Assembly (NCBI RefSeq): GCF_004217045.1
Contig: NZ_SGXM01000001.1
Span: forward strand, 868,001-932,000
DNA length: 64,000 nucleotides
Origin: Cupriavidus agavae
GTDB taxonomy: Bacteria > Pseudomonadota > Gammaproteobacteria > Burkholderiales > Burkholderiaceae
Direction: 5' to 3'
Under the pieces are notes generated by a model. The model did not search any database. It saw only the letters and a list, made by a program, of their open reading frames with translations, and had not been told where the DNA came from. Numbering within the stretch: position 1 is the first letter of the stretch; the number at the start of each line of letters is the position of its first letter. Made by a program: the position numbers and the translations under genes. Shown in pieces: positions 41,091 through 53,285 of the stretch.

Positions 41091-42350
41091 TTGCAACATA
41101 GAGCTACCTCCCAGACCGAGCCATCGCGCGCCATCCTCGTCGGCGTGGATTTCGGCAAGCACGACTTCCAGGAGAGCCTGTCCGAACTGGCGCTGCTGAC
41201 CACGACGGCTGGCTCCATGCCGGTGCACACGCTGACCGGCAAGCGCTCGCGGCCCGATCCGGCGCTGTTCATCGGCTCGGGCAAGGCCGAGGAACTCAAG
41301 GAAGCGGCGGACGCGCTGGACGCCGACATCGTGGTGTTCAACCACGCACTGAGCCCGGCGCAGCAGCGCAATCTCGAACGGTTCCTGAGTCGGCACGTGA
41401 TCGACCGCACCGGCCTGATCCTCGACATTTTCGGCCAGCGCGCCCAGAGCCACGTCGGCAAGGTGCAGGTCGAACTGGCCCAGGTGCAATACCAGGCGTC
41501 GCGGCTGGTCCGCGCCTGGAGCCACCTGGAGCGGCAGAAGGGCGGTATCGGCATGCGCGGCGGCCCGGGCGAGCGTCAGCTCGAACTTGACCGCCGGATG
41601 CTCGACGAACGTGCCAAACGGCTCAAGACCGACCTGGCGCGCCTGCAGCGCCAGCACCATACGCAGCGGCGCGCCCGGGCGCGCAACGACACGCTGAGCA
41701 TCTCGCTGGTGGGCTATACCAATGCGGGCAAGTCGACGCTGTTCAACGCGATGACGAAAGCACGGGCGTATGCGGCAGATCAACTGTTTGCAACGCTCGA
41801 CACCACCTCCCGCCGCCTGTTCCTGGACGGGTTCGGCAACGTGGTGCTGTCGGACACGGTCGGCTTCATCCGCGACCTCCCCACGCAGCTGGTGGCGGCA
41901 TTCCGCGCCACGCTGGACGAGACGGTGCATGCCGACGTGCTGCTGCACGTGGTCGATGCCTCCAGTCCGGTACGGCACGAGCAGATCGAGCAGGTCAACC
42001 GCGTGCTGGCCGAAATCAATGCCTCGGACATTCCGCAGATCGTCGTCATGAACAAGATCGATGCGGCGCCCGAACTGCTGGAGCAGGGTCCGCGCGTGGA
42101 ACGCAACGAGGACGGCGTGCCAGTCCGCGTGTTCCTGTCGGCCCGTGACGGCCTGGGCCTGGACGCGTTGCGCGAGTCGATCGTGGAACTGGCCCAGTGG
42201 CTGGCGTCGCGGCCTGCCGATCCGGCCCCGTACGACCCCCGGCTCGATGGCATTCCCGCCGGTCCGGACGACTTCGGCGATGACGACGGGCCGGTGGACC
42301 CGGAAGACGCGCAAAACGATGCCGCCGACGGGCCCAATGCCCCGCACTGA
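41091..42350 (+). CDS. hflX: GTPase HflX
   Basis: Ribosome-splitting GTPase active under heat stress. The N-terminal HflX domain (ILVGVDFGKHDFQESLSEL) and the linker helices with GPGERQLELDRR precede a G domain with GYTNAGKSTLFN, DTVGFIRDLP and NKID. The acidic C-terminus (EDAQNDAADGP) is typical of Burkholderiales. The only available start is TTG at 41091, with no Shine-Dalgarno, so the exact N-terminus is uncertain. 419 residues. Confidence 0.93.
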   Translation: MQHRATSQTEPSRAILVGVDFGKHDFQESLSELALLTTTAGSMPVHTLTGKRSRPDPALFIGSGKAEELKEAADALDADIVVFNHALSPAQQRNLERFLSRHVIDRTGLILDIFGQRAQSHVGKVQVELAQVQYQASRLVRAWSHLERQKGGIGMRGGPGERQLELDRRMLDERAKRLKTDLARLQRQHHTQRRARARNDTLSISLVGYTNAGKSTLFNAMTKARAYAADQLFATLDTTSRRLFLDGFGNVVLSDTVGFIRDLPTQLVAAFRATLDETVHADVLLHVVDASSPVRHEQIEQVNRVLAEINASDIPQIVVMNKIDAAPELLEQGPRVERNEDGVPVRVFLSARDGLGLDALRESIVELAQWLASRPADPAPYDPRLDGIPAGPDDFGDDDGPVDPEDAQNDAADGPNAPH

Positions 42351-42433
42351 CCGCCGTTGCCCGTAAATCGGATGACAATCGGCTGACATTCGGCGCCTGA
42401 TTGGGGATTTTGAGCAAAAGTGATCAAGATGGC

Positions 42434-42442
42434 TGCTAGAAT
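42434..42442 (+). promoter_or_regulatory. Extended -10 upstream of hflK
   Basis: TGCTAGAAT, the same extended -10 as upstream of ndk, lies 36 nt before the chosen hflK ATG. The nearest -35-like TTGAGC (42410-42415) has a 21-nt spacer, so the -10 is the main support. Confidence 0.45.
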
Positions 42443-42478
42443 CCCCCTGTTCCAAACTTTCCCGGACCCGTGCTCTAC

Positions 42479-43825
42479 ATGCCCCTGTTCCCTCGGAATC
42501 CTGACTCGCACCTCGTGCCAGCCGGCCGCTCCGCGCGGTCTGCGCGCTGGCCTCGCCTGCGCGCCATCTTCTCGTTGAATGATCCCCGCTGGGGCCGTGA
42601 TGGACAGGACGATGATGACAAGGACAAAGGCCGCAAGCAAAACCAGCGTCCGCAGGACGGCCCGCCCGACCTCGACGAACTCTGGCGCGACTTCAACCGC
42701 CGGCTGAGTGGCCTGCTGGGCCGCAAGGACAACGGCGGCGGTGGCCAGAACAACAACGGCAACGGCTTTGGCTCGCGCCCGCCGGGCAAGGGCACGAACG
42801 TCGGCATCGGCGTGATCGTGGCGGCCGTGGTCGGTATCTGGCTGGCCAGCGGCTTCTTCATGGTGCAGGAAGGCCAGACCGCCGTGATCCTGCAGTTCGG
42901 CAAGTTCAAGTACTCGACCGGCCCCGGTATCAACTGGCGGGCCCCGTGGCCGATCCAGTCGGCCGAGATCGTGAACCTGTCGGCGGTGCGTTCGGTGGAG
43001 GTCGGCCGTTCGACGTCGATCAAGGACAGCAACCTGAAGGACTCGTCGATGCTCACGCAGGACGAGAACATCATCGACGTCCGCTTCACGGTGCAGTACG
43101 ACATCCAGGACGCGAGCGAATACCTGTTCTTCAACAAGACCGACCGGGGTGGCGACGAGGAACTCGTCACGCAGGCCGCCGAGACGTCGGTGCGCGAGAT
43201 CGTGGGCCGCAACAAGATGGATGCGGTGCTCTACGAGAACCGCGAGCAGATCGCCCAGGGGCTGGCCAAGTCGATCCAGTCGATCCTGTCGGCCTACAAG
43301 ACTGGCATCCGCGTGATTTCGGTCAACGTCCAGAGCGTGCAGCCGCCCGAGCAGGTGCAGGCCGCATTCGATGACGTGAACAAGGCCAGCCAGGACCGCG
43401 AGCGCGCGATCAGCGAAGGGCAGGCCTACGCCAACGACATCCTGCCGCGCGCCAAGGGTACGGCGGCACGCCTGAAGGAAGAATCGGAAGCCTACCGCGC
43501 CCGCGTGGTGGCGCAGGCCGAAGGTGATGCGTCGCGCTTCCGCTCGGTGCAGACCGAGTACGCGAAGGCCCCGCAGGTCACGCGCGACCGTATCTATCTG
43601 GAAACCATGCAGCAGATCTACAGCAACTCGAACAAGATCCTTGTGGACGCGAAGGGCGGCAACAACCTGCTCTACCTGCCGCTCGACAAGCTGATGTCGC
43701 ACGTGCAGTCGTCCACGGCGCCCGCCGCGGCGCCGGGCACGAACGCGCCGGCCGTTCCCGATGCGGGCACGACGGATATCCGCTCGCGTGAAGCGATGCG
43801 TAGCCGCGACCGCGAAGTACGCTGA
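42479..43825 (+). CDS. hflK: HflK, modulator of FtsH protease
   Basis: Membrane SPFH/prohibitin protein that with HflC forms the cage around FtsH. The first 100 residues are cytoplasmic, with Asp/Lys-rich and Gly/Asn-rich stretches (DDDDKDKGRKQNQ; GGGGQNNNGNG), then one membrane helix (IGVIVAAVVGIWLASGFFMV) and the SPFH domain (VQEGQTAVILQFGKF; VRFTVQYDIQDASEY). GTG at 42470 is an alternative start. About 448 residues. It lies 10 nt before hflC. Confidence 0.94.
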   Translation: MPLFPRNPDSHLVPAGRSARSARWPRLRAIFSLNDPRWGRDGQDDDDKDKGRKQNQRPQDGPPDLDELWRDFNRRLSGLLGRKDNGGGGQNNNGNGFGSRPPGKGTNVGIGVIVAAVVGIWLASGFFMVQEGQTAVILQFGKFKYSTGPGINWRAPWPIQSAEIVNLSAVRSVEVGRSTSIKDSNLKDSSMLTQDENIIDVRFTVQYDIQDASEYLFFNKTDRGGDEELVTQAAETSVREIVGRNKMDAVLYENREQIAQGLAKSIQSILSAYKTGIRVISVNVQSVQPPEQVQAAFDDVNKASQDRERAISEGQAYANDILPRAKGTAARLKEESEAYRARVVAQAEGDASRFRSVQTEYAKAPQVTRDRIYLETMQQIYSNSNKILVDAKGGNNLLYLPLDKLMSHVQSSTAPAAAPGTNAPAVPDAGTTDIRSREAMRSRDREVR

Positions 43826-43835
43826 GGAGACCGTC

Positions 43836-44738
43836 ATGAACCGACTGATTTCCTTCGCCATTGGGCTGTTCATCCTGCTGGCCATCGCCTCGTCGATGCT
43901 GTTCGTCGTGGACCAGCGCCAGTACGCCGTCGTATTCGCGTTCGGCGAGATCAAGCAGGTCGTGCGCGAGCCGGGCCTGCATTTCAAGCTGCCGCCGCCG
44001 CTGCAGAACGTGGTGTTCATGGATCGCCGCCTGCAGACGATCGACGTGGCCGCCAACGAGCGTTTCCTGACCGCCGAGAAGAAGTCGATGGTCGTGGACT
44101 GGTTCGTGAAGTGGCGCATCACCGATCCGCGCAAGTTCTTCGTGGCCTTTGGCGGCAACGTCCGTGGCGCGCAGGACCGCATGACGCAGCGTATCGACGC
44201 CGTGGCCCGCGAGGAGTTCGGCAAGCGCACGGTGACCGACGTGGTGGCCGGCGAGCGTGACAAGGTCATGCAGAACATCCGCTCCGGCATGGCGGAGTAT
44301 GCGCAGTCGGTGGGTGTCGAGATCCTGGACGTACGTTTGAAGCGCGTGGACCTGCTGCCGGCGATCAGCGAGTCGGTCTATCGCCGCATGGAGGCCGAGC
44401 GCAAGCGCGTGGCCAACGAACTGCGTTCGACGGGCGCCGCGGAAGGTGAGAAAATCCGGGCGGATGCCGATCGCCAGCGCGAAGTGGTATTGGCCGAGGC
44501 CTACCGCGACGCGCAGGTGGTGAAGGGCGAGGGCGACGCCAAGGCCTCTCAGCTCTACGCCGACGCCTTCGGCAAGGACCCGAACTTCGCCCAGTTCTGG
44601 CGCAGCATGGAAGCCTACCGGACCACGTTCCGCGACAAGGGCAACGTGATGGTGCTGGAGCCGAACTCCGACTTCTTCCGCTACATGCGTTCGGCGGGCG
44701 GCAACGCCGCGCCGGCAGCCCCGGCCGGCAAGAAGTAG
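43836..44738 (+). CDS. hflC: HflC, modulator of FtsH protease
   Basis: Partner of HflK. 300 residues: a short N-terminus, a membrane helix (about 7-24, FAIGLFILLAIASSMLFVV) and an SPFH domain (VVFAFGEIKQVVREPGLHFK; VVDWFVKWRITDPRKFF), then a long helical segment (SVYRRMEAERKRVANELR). GAGGAG-like sequence precedes the ATG at 43836. A terminator follows, so this gene ends the hflX/hflK unit. The small DUF2065 gene often found after hflC is missing here. Confidence 0.96.
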   Translation: MNRLISFAIGLFILLAIASSMLFVVDQRQYAVVFAFGEIKQVVREPGLHFKLPPPLQNVVFMDRRLQTIDVAANERFLTAEKKSMVVDWFVKWRITDPRKFFVAFGGNVRGAQDRMTQRIDAVAREEFGKRTVTDVVAGERDKVMQNIRSGMAEYAQSVGVEILDVRLKRVDLLPAISESVYRRMEAERKRVANELRSTGAAEGEKIRADADRQREVVLAEAYRDAQVVKGEGDAKASQLYADAFGKDPNFAQFWRSMEAYRTTFRDKGNVMVLEPNSDFFRYMRSAGGNAAPAAPAGKK

Positions 44739-44792
44739 CGCGTACACCGCGCCCCGGGTGCCAGGCGTGCCCGGTTAGGCAATATGCGACAG

Positions 44793-44816
44793 AACCCCGG
44801 TCCGGCCGGGGTTTTG
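44793..44816 (+). terminator. Intrinsic terminator after hflC
   Basis: AACCCCGG and CCGGGGTT pair around a 5-nt loop, followed by TTG. The T run is short (TTTT including the last pairs), so efficiency is moderate. Confidence 0.7.
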
Positions 44817-44853
44817 TCCGGCTGGAGGGCGCGCTGCCCGCCGGCCACGTTTT

Positions 44854-44862
44854 TGATATAAG
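44854..44862 (+). promoter_or_regulatory. Extended -10 of hisZ, 8 nt before the start codon
   Basis: TGATATAAG fits an extended -10 (TGN-TATAAG). It ends 8 nt before the ATG, leaving room for little or no leader; no Shine-Dalgarno is present in the gap. Confidence 0.5.
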
Positions 44863-44870
44863 AGACCCCC

Positions 44871-46022
44871 ATGTCCAACCGCTGGCTCCTGCCTGAAAAC
44901 ATCGCCGACGTGCTGCCGTCGGAAGCGCGCAAGATCGAAGAACTGCGCCGCCGCATGCTCGACCTGTTCCGCACCTACGGCTACGAGCTGGTCATGCCCC
45001 CGATGCTCGAATATCTGGAGTCGCTGCTGACGGGTACCGGCCACGATCTGGACCTGCGCACGCTGAAGCTGGTGGACCAGCTGTCAGGCCGCACCATGGG
45101 CCTGCGTGCCGACATCACGCCGCAGGTGGCGCGGATCGATGCCCACCTGCTGAACCGCCCCGGCGTGACGCGCCTGTGCTACGCCGGCAACGTGCTGCAC
45201 GCGCGCCCGGCCGGTTTCCATGCCACGCGCGAGCCGATCCAGATCGGTGCCGAAATCTACGGTCATGCCGGCCTGGAAGCCGACGTCGAAATCCAGGAAC
45301 TGATGCTGGCCGCGCTGCAGGCCGCCGGACTGTCCGATATCCGCCTGGACCTGTGCCACGCGGGCATTCTGGAGGCGCTGCTGGCCGCGCTACCGTCGGT
45401 TCGCCAGATCGAGGACGCGATGTTCGCCGCGCTGGAAACCAAGGACGTGGCGGCATTGCGCGAACTGACCCAGGGCCTGCCTGATACCGAGCGCGACGCG
45501 CTGCTGGCGCTGCCGACGCTGTATGGTGGCATCGAGGTGATCGAGCGCGCCCGCGCCACGCTGCCGGCAAGCCCGGCCATCGGCCGCGCGCTTGACGAAC
45601 TGGCGGCGCTGGCCGTCCAGGTGCAGGGCGCGAGCGTCAATATCGACCTGGCCGACCTGCGCGGCTACCACTACCACAGCGGCGTGATGTTCACCGCCTA
45701 CGTGTCCGGCCTGCCTAACTACGTGGCCCGTGGCGGCCGCTACGACAAGGTGGGCGAGGCGTTCGGCCGTGCGCGTCCGGCGACTGGATTCTCGCTCGAC
45801 CTGCGCGAGGTGGCGGCGCTGTCGCCGGTGGAAGTTCGTGCGCTGGCCATCTTCGCGCCGTGGGATGCCGATCCGGCATTGCGCGCCGCCATCGCCGCGC
45901 TGCGCGCGGACGGCGAGATCGTGATCCAGTCGCTGCCGGGCCACACGCACGAACTCGACGAGTTCAACTGCGACCGCCAGCTGCAGCGCCAGGGCAACGG
46001 CTGGGTGGTGGTGCCCCGCTGA
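44871..46022 (+). CDS. hisZ: ATP phosphoribosyltransferase regulatory subunit HisZ
   Basis: Catalytically dead paralog of histidyl-tRNA synthetase that binds the short form of HisG and makes it active and histidine-sensitive. 383 residues. It keeps the class II core ([46 protein letters not shown]) but lacks the anticodon-binding domain of hisS. hisG is not in the window. It lies between hflC and purA as in related betaproteobacteria. Confidence 0.95.
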   Translation: MSNRWLLPENIADVLPSEARKIEELRRRMLDLFRTYGYELVMPPMLEYLESLLTGTGHDLDLRTLKLVDQLSGRTMGLRADITPQVARIDAHLLNRPGVTRLCYAGNVLHARPAGFHATREPIQIGAEIYGHAGLEADVEIQELMLAALQAAGLSDIRLDLCHAGILEALLAALPSVRQIEDAMFAALETKDVAALRELTQGLPDTERDALLALPTLYGGIEVIERARATLPASPAIGRALDELAALAVQVQGASVNIDLADLRGYHYHSGVMFTAYVSGLPNYVARGGRYDKVGEAFGRARPATGFSLDLREVAALSPVEVRALAIFAPWDADPALRAAIAALRADGEIVIQSLPGHTHELDEFNCDRQLQRQGNGWVVVPR

Positions 46023-46185
46023 ATTTTCCGGGGCCGGCAGGTCTTGCCGGTCCATTTCCGCGCTCTCAAATGACGTTTGCTGCCCGTGGCGGCCTTTTAT
46101 CGCCCGGAAAGGACGGCAAACGTCCGTCAGAGGGGTGCCCGAAAACCGGGAACCGTCTGGCAACGAGAGTAGAATACGTTTTTAA

Positions 46186-47547
<1,362 letters not shown>

Positions 47548-47609
47548 GCCCCCCCAACCCGCAGTGGCGAAGCCGTGGCGCGACACGCGCCGCGGCCTCG
47601 CGCAAGACA

Positions 47610-47634
47610 ATCGGCCCGCGACAAGCGGGCCGAT
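47610..47634. other. Hairpin between purA and the phosphoribosyltransferase gene
   Basis: ATCGGCCCGC and GCGGGCCGAT form a perfect 10-bp stem around GACAA. No T run follows on either strand, so it is a processing or weak termination site at most. Confidence 0.5.
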
Positions 47635-47679
47635 GCATTATCCACCGGCCAACGAAGCCGCTGATTTAAGAAAACTGCC

Positions 47680-48249
47680 ATGAACCTGCCAACCAATGAC
47701 GACGAGAACCTGTGGGTCTCGTGGGATGACTACCACCGACTGATCGCCCGCCTGGCGCTGAACGTGCACGAATCGGGCTGGAAGTTCGACCAGATCCTGT
47801 GCCTGGCCCGTGGCGGCCTGCGCGTGGGCGACCAGATGTCGCGCATCTTCGATGTGCCGCTGGCCATCCTGGCGACCAGTTCGTACCGCGAGGCCGCTGG
47901 CACGCAGCAGGGCACGCTCGACATCGCCCAGTACATCACGATGACGCGCGGCGACCTGGCCGGGCGCATCCTGCTGGTGGATGACCTGGTCGATTCCGGC
48001 GTGACGCTGGAGCGCGTGGGCCGTCACCTGAAGGAGCGTTATCCGGCGGTGACCGATGTCCGCTCGGCCGTGCTCTGGTACAAGGCGTGCTCGAAGGTGG
48101 AGCCCGACTACCACGTGACGTTTTTGCCGTCGAACCCCTGGATTCATCAGCCGTTCGAGGAATACGACACGCTGCGCCCGCACAATCTCGCCGCCTGGCT
48201 CAAGCGCGGCAAGCGCGCCAGCCTGCTGGACGACGACTCGGCAGCCTGA
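47680..48249 (+). CDS. Purine-type phosphoribosyltransferase
   Basis: 189 residues of the type I PRTase fold. The PRPP-binding loop is ILLVDDLVDSGVTLE (about residues 103-117); an early CLARGGLRVGDQMSR stretch holds the flexible-loop side. The short hood domain (WYKACSKVEPDYHV) resembles xanthine/guanine rather than adenine enzymes. Its location 132 nt after purA supports purine salvage. Base specificity cannot be read from the sequence with certainty. Confidence 0.88.
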   Translation: MNLPTNDDENLWVSWDDYHRLIARLALNVHESGWKFDQILCLARGGLRVGDQMSRIFDVPLAILATSSYREAAGTQQGTLDIAQYITMTRGDLAGRILLVDDLVDSGVTLERVGRHLKERYPAVTDVRSAVLWYKACSKVEPDYHVTFLPSNPWIHQPFEEYDTLRPHNLAAWLKRGKRASLLDDDSAA

Positions 48250-48262
48250 TCGCTGGCTGCCG

Positions 48263-48293
48263 GCCCCCTCCGCCGGCGTGGCGGAGGGGGCTT
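48263..48293. terminator. Hairpin between convergent genes
   Basis: GCCCCCTCCGCC and GGCGGAGGGGGC are a perfect 12-bp stem around GGCGT, followed by TTCCC on the plus strand. It resembles the REP-like family in size and composition but has a different sequence. It probably ends both convergent transcripts. Confidence 0.6.
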
Positions 48294-48303
48294 CCCTCCG
48301 GGG

Positions 48304-48915
48304 TCAGTACCCCACCGTGAACCGCTCCCGCACGTGCTGCGGTTGCTCGATCTCGTCGAGCATGGCGATCGCGTAGTCCTCCATCGAAATCCAGCTCTTT
48401 CCGTCCGCGTCGGCGAGCAGCGTATCGTTGCCGAGCCGGAATTTGCCCGTGCGCTCGCCCGGCGTGAACAGTGCCGACGGCGACAGGAATGTCCATTCCA
48501 GCGACGACTCGCCCCGCAGCGCGTTCAGGAAGTCACGGCCTGCCGAGGCTTCGGCCTTGTAGGCATCGGGAAATTCCGGCGTATCGACGAGTTGCTTGCC
48601 CGGCGCCACGTACAGGCTGCCCGCGCCGCCCACCACCAGCAGCCGCTTCACGCCGGCCGCCTTGACGGCAGCCGTGATCTGCGCGGCCGTGGTCTGCAGG
48701 AACCGGACGGTGCTGATGACCACGTCGGCGCCCCGCAGCGCGTCGGCCAGCGCCGGGGCATTGTCGGCATCGACATCGGTCGTGGTCACGCCGGGGCGGG
48801 CCGGCAGCGCCGTCGCATGGCGGGCGAGGGCGGCCACGGCATGGCCGCGGCGCAGGGCTTCGTCGGTCAGGCGCGTGCCTGCATTGCCGGTGGCGCCGAG
48901 AATCGCGATGTTCAT
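48304..48915 (-). CDS. NAD(P)H-binding oxidoreductase (YwnB-like)
   Basis: 203-residue atypical short-chain dehydrogenase. It begins with the dinucleotide motif MNIAILGATGNAGTRL and has an RLLVVGGAGSLYVAPG strand and a SPSALFTPGERTGKFRLG loop, a pattern shared with B. subtilis YwnB and flavin-reductase-like NmrA proteins. It lacks the classical YxxxK catalytic pair. An Rrf2 regulator gene is just upstream on the same strand, and a candidate operator lies 32 nt before its start. Substrate unknown. Confidence 0.85.
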   Translation of the reverse strand: MNIAILGATGNAGTRLTDEALRRGHAVAALARHATALPARPGVTTTDVDADNAPALADALRGADVVISTVRFLQTTAAQITAAVKAAGVKRLLVVGGAGSLYVAPGKQLVDTPEFPDAYKAEASAGRDFLNALRGESSLEWTFLSPSALFTPGERTGKFRLGNDTLLADADGKSWISMEDYAIAMLDEIEQPQHVRERFTVGY

Positions 48916-48946
48916 GGTGATGACTCCTTCAGGGTTGCAATCGATA

Positions 48947-48965
48947 TGTAATTAATGTGGTTACA
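48947..48965. promoter_or_regulatory. Candidate Rrf2 operator, site 1
   Basis: TGTAA-N9-TTACA, an imperfect dyad in an AT-rich pocket between the Rrf2 gene and the oxidoreductase gene. Related in its arms to the site at 49430. Confidence 0.5.
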
Positions 48966-48981
48966 CATCGGGGTAAAAAAA

Positions 48982-49416
48982 TCAGCGCTGGCGGCGCTGG
49001 GCGGCATGTTCGACTTCGCCGAGCATGCTGGCAATCGTGATGTCCTTGAGCGAGGCATCCATGGCGGCCTGCGCGCGGTCGGCCACGGCCTGCAGCGCAC
49101 CGGTAATCTCGCGGCCCACCATGCAGGCCGGATTCGGCGCACTCTGGTGCAGCGTGATCAGCGCCGTGGTTTCGGTGGCGCGGAACACGTCGAGCAGCGT
49201 GATATCAGCCGCTGGCCGCGCCAGCATGGCGCCGCCGGTGCTGCCCATCGTCGTGCTCACGAAACCCGCCTCGGTCAGCGCCCCGATCATGCGGCGGATC
49301 AGTGCGGGATTGGTGCCCACGCTGCCGGCAATCATCGACGACGGTACCGGCCCCTCGGCCTGCGCGAGCAGCGTGAGGATATGGACGGCGACGGCAAACC
49401 GGCTGCTGGTGCTCAT
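48982..49416 (-). CDS. Rrf2-family transcriptional regulator (YwnA-like)
   Basis: 144 residues with an N-terminal winged helix-turn-helix (SSRFAVAVHILTLLA; VPSSMIAGSVGTNPALIRRM) and a short wing STGGAMLARP. IscR- and NsrR-type members need three cysteines for a cluster; here only one cysteine is visible (NPACMVGRE), so a Fe-S cluster of the usual kind is unlikely. It resembles the YwnA branch, paired with YwnB in Bacillus, as here. Dyads upstream of this gene and of the oxidoreductase gene suggest it represses both. Confidence 0.9.
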   Translation of the reverse strand: MSTSSRFAVAVHILTLLAQAEGPVPSSMIAGSVGTNPALIRRMIGALTEAGFVSTTMGSTGGAMLARPAADITLLDVFRATETTALITLHQSAPNPACMVGREITGALQAVADRAQAAMDASLKDITIASMLGEVEHAAQRRQR

Positions 49417-49429
49417 GTGGAAATCTCAA

Positions 49430-49450
49430 TGTGAAACCATGGTAGTTACA
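49430..49450. promoter_or_regulatory. Candidate Rrf2 operator, site 2
   Basis: TGTGA-N11-TTACA with an inner ACCATGGT palindrome, 14 nt upstream of the Rrf2 start. It would allow autoregulation. Confidence 0.5.
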
Positions 49451-49676
49451 GATCGTCGTCCCGTCAACTGCCGAATTGGCAAGCGATGGGTTGCGGGACA
49501 CAAAGGCCGCATTTTCGGCGATCGGCGCTGCAAAGATGGCGAGATAATGCCGGAATCGACACTGAAACTGATACACTCATCCACGGCTCGACCCAGGTCA
49601 GACTCAGGTCGCGGGCGATGAACAAGGCAACGACGGGAGAAGGTTTGAAAGAAGGTATGCAAGATTCGGCGGCGCA

Positions 49677-49710
49677 AAAACAAAAAACCCGCAACGTGCG
49701 TTGCGGGTTT
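49677..49710 (-). terminator. Intrinsic terminator of the tRNA-Leu gene
   Basis: On the minus strand AAACCCGCAAC pairs with GTTGCGGGTTT (11 bp, 4-nt loop) and is followed by TTTTTTG and more Ts. It lies 13 nt after the tRNA 3' end. Confidence 0.9.
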
Positions 49711-49722
49711 CTCGCTAAATCT

Positions 49723-49809
49723 TGGTGCCCAGGAGAGGACTCGAACCTCCACAGTGTTGCCACCGCTAGGACCTGAACCTAGTGCGTCTACCAATTCCGC
49801 CACCTGGGC
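49723..49809 (-). tRNA. tRNA-Leu (anticodon CAG)
   Basis: On the minus strand GCCCAGG at the 5' end pairs with CCTGGGC, followed by A and an encoded CCA. The D arm (GTGGCGGAATTGGTAGACGC), the anticodon loop with CAG (49775-49773), a long class II variable arm and the T arm GGTTCGAGTCC are all in place. The 87-nt length including CCA fits a leucine tRNA. It has its own promoter and terminator. Confidence 0.96.
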
Positions 49810-49834
49810 AGGTGTCGAAACAACCGAAGCGGCC

Positions 49835-49862
49835 ATTATAGCGACCGTAAAACGTTTGTCAA
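49835..49862 (-). promoter_or_regulatory. Consensus sigma-70 promoter of tRNA-Leu
   Basis: On the minus strand TTGACA (49862-49857) and TATAAT (49840-49835) are both perfect, with a 16-nt spacer. Transcription would start about 19 nt before the tRNA. Confidence 0.92.
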
Positions 49863-49878
49863 ATAGTTTCCAGAAAAA

Positions 49879-52497
<2,619 letters not shown>

Positions 52498-52526
52498 TCG
52501 GCACCGCTGGGAGCGGCCATGGCGGG

Positions 52527-52532
52527 TACAAT
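52527..52532 (+). promoter_or_regulatory. -10 box of rlmB, 7 nt before the start codon
   Basis: TACAAT, then GCGCGCC and ATG. No -35 is apparent. The spacing is identical to that at dnaX and surE. Confidence 0.45.
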
Positions 52533-52539
52533 GCGCGCC

Positions 52540-53283
52540 ATGGCCAAACTCAAACTCCTGATCGGCTTTCACGCCGTGCAAGCACGCCTGCGCCAGAACG
52601 CGCAGAGCGTGTCCGACATCTACATCGAATCGAACCGCAAGGACCGACGCATGCAGGACTTCATCCGCCTGGCGGAGGGTCTTGGCGTCACGCTCCATCC
52701 GGTGGATGCCGAGCGCCTGCGCGGCATGGCCGGCACCGACCGCCACCAGGGCGTGGTGGCGCGTGCCGAGGATGTCTCGCTCGCACTCAATCTTGACGAA
52801 CTGCTCGACGGTATCGAAGGCACGCCGCTGCTGCTGATCCTCGACGGCGTCACCGATCCGCATAATCTGGGCGCCTGCCTGCGCGTGGCCGATGGTGCCG
52901 GCGCGCACGCGGTCATCGCGCCGAAGGACCGCAGCGTGGGCCTGAACACGACCGTGGCCAAGGTGGCCAGCGGCGCCGCCGAGACCGTGCCCTACATCAC
53001 CGTGACCAACCTGGCGCGCACGCTGCGCGAACTGCAGGAGCGCGGCATCTGGGTGATCGGGACCGACGACGGCACCGAGAAGTCGCTCTACGACGTGGAT
53101 TTCAAGGGTCCGGTGGCCATCGTGATGGGCGCCGAGGGCGAGGGCATGCGCCGCCTGACGCGCGAGACGTGCGATGACCTCGTATCGCTGCCGATGGCCG
53201 GCGGCGTGGAAAGCCTGAACGTATCCGTCGCCAGCGGCGTGGTGCTGTACGAAGCGGTGCGCCAGCGCCGTCTGCCGCGCTGA
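52540..53283 (+). CDS. rlmB: 23S rRNA (guanosine-2251-2'-O)-methyltransferase
   Basis: SPOUT-class (trefoil-knot) enzyme methylating G2251. 247 residues. The N-terminal RNA-binding part begins [12 protein letters not shown]; the SPOUT motifs are [16 protein letters not shown] (motif 1), [14 protein letters not shown] (motif 2) and [17 protein letters not shown] (motif 3). It starts at the ATG at 52540 rather than two earlier in-frame ATGs that precede the -10 or overlap it. It follows rnr as in many proteobacteria. Confidence 0.96.
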   Translation: MAKLKLLIGFHAVQARLRQNAQSVSDIYIESNRKDRRMQDFIRLAEGLGVTLHPVDAERLRGMAGTDRHQGVVARAEDVSLALNLDELLDGIEGTPLLLILDGVTDPHNLGACLRVADGAGAHAVIAPKDRSVGLNTTVAKVASGAAETVPYITVTNLARTLRELQERGIWVIGTDDGTEKSLYDVDFKGPVAIVMGAEGEGMRRLTRETCDDLVSLPMAGGVESLNVSVASGVVLYEAVRQRRLPR

Positions 53284-53285
53284 GC

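Noticed and set aside
40781..41199. Small plus-strand frames (106 and 113 codons) between hfq and hflX
   Set aside because: They overlap hfq or hflX out of frame, lack ribosome-binding sites and show only GC-driven composition.
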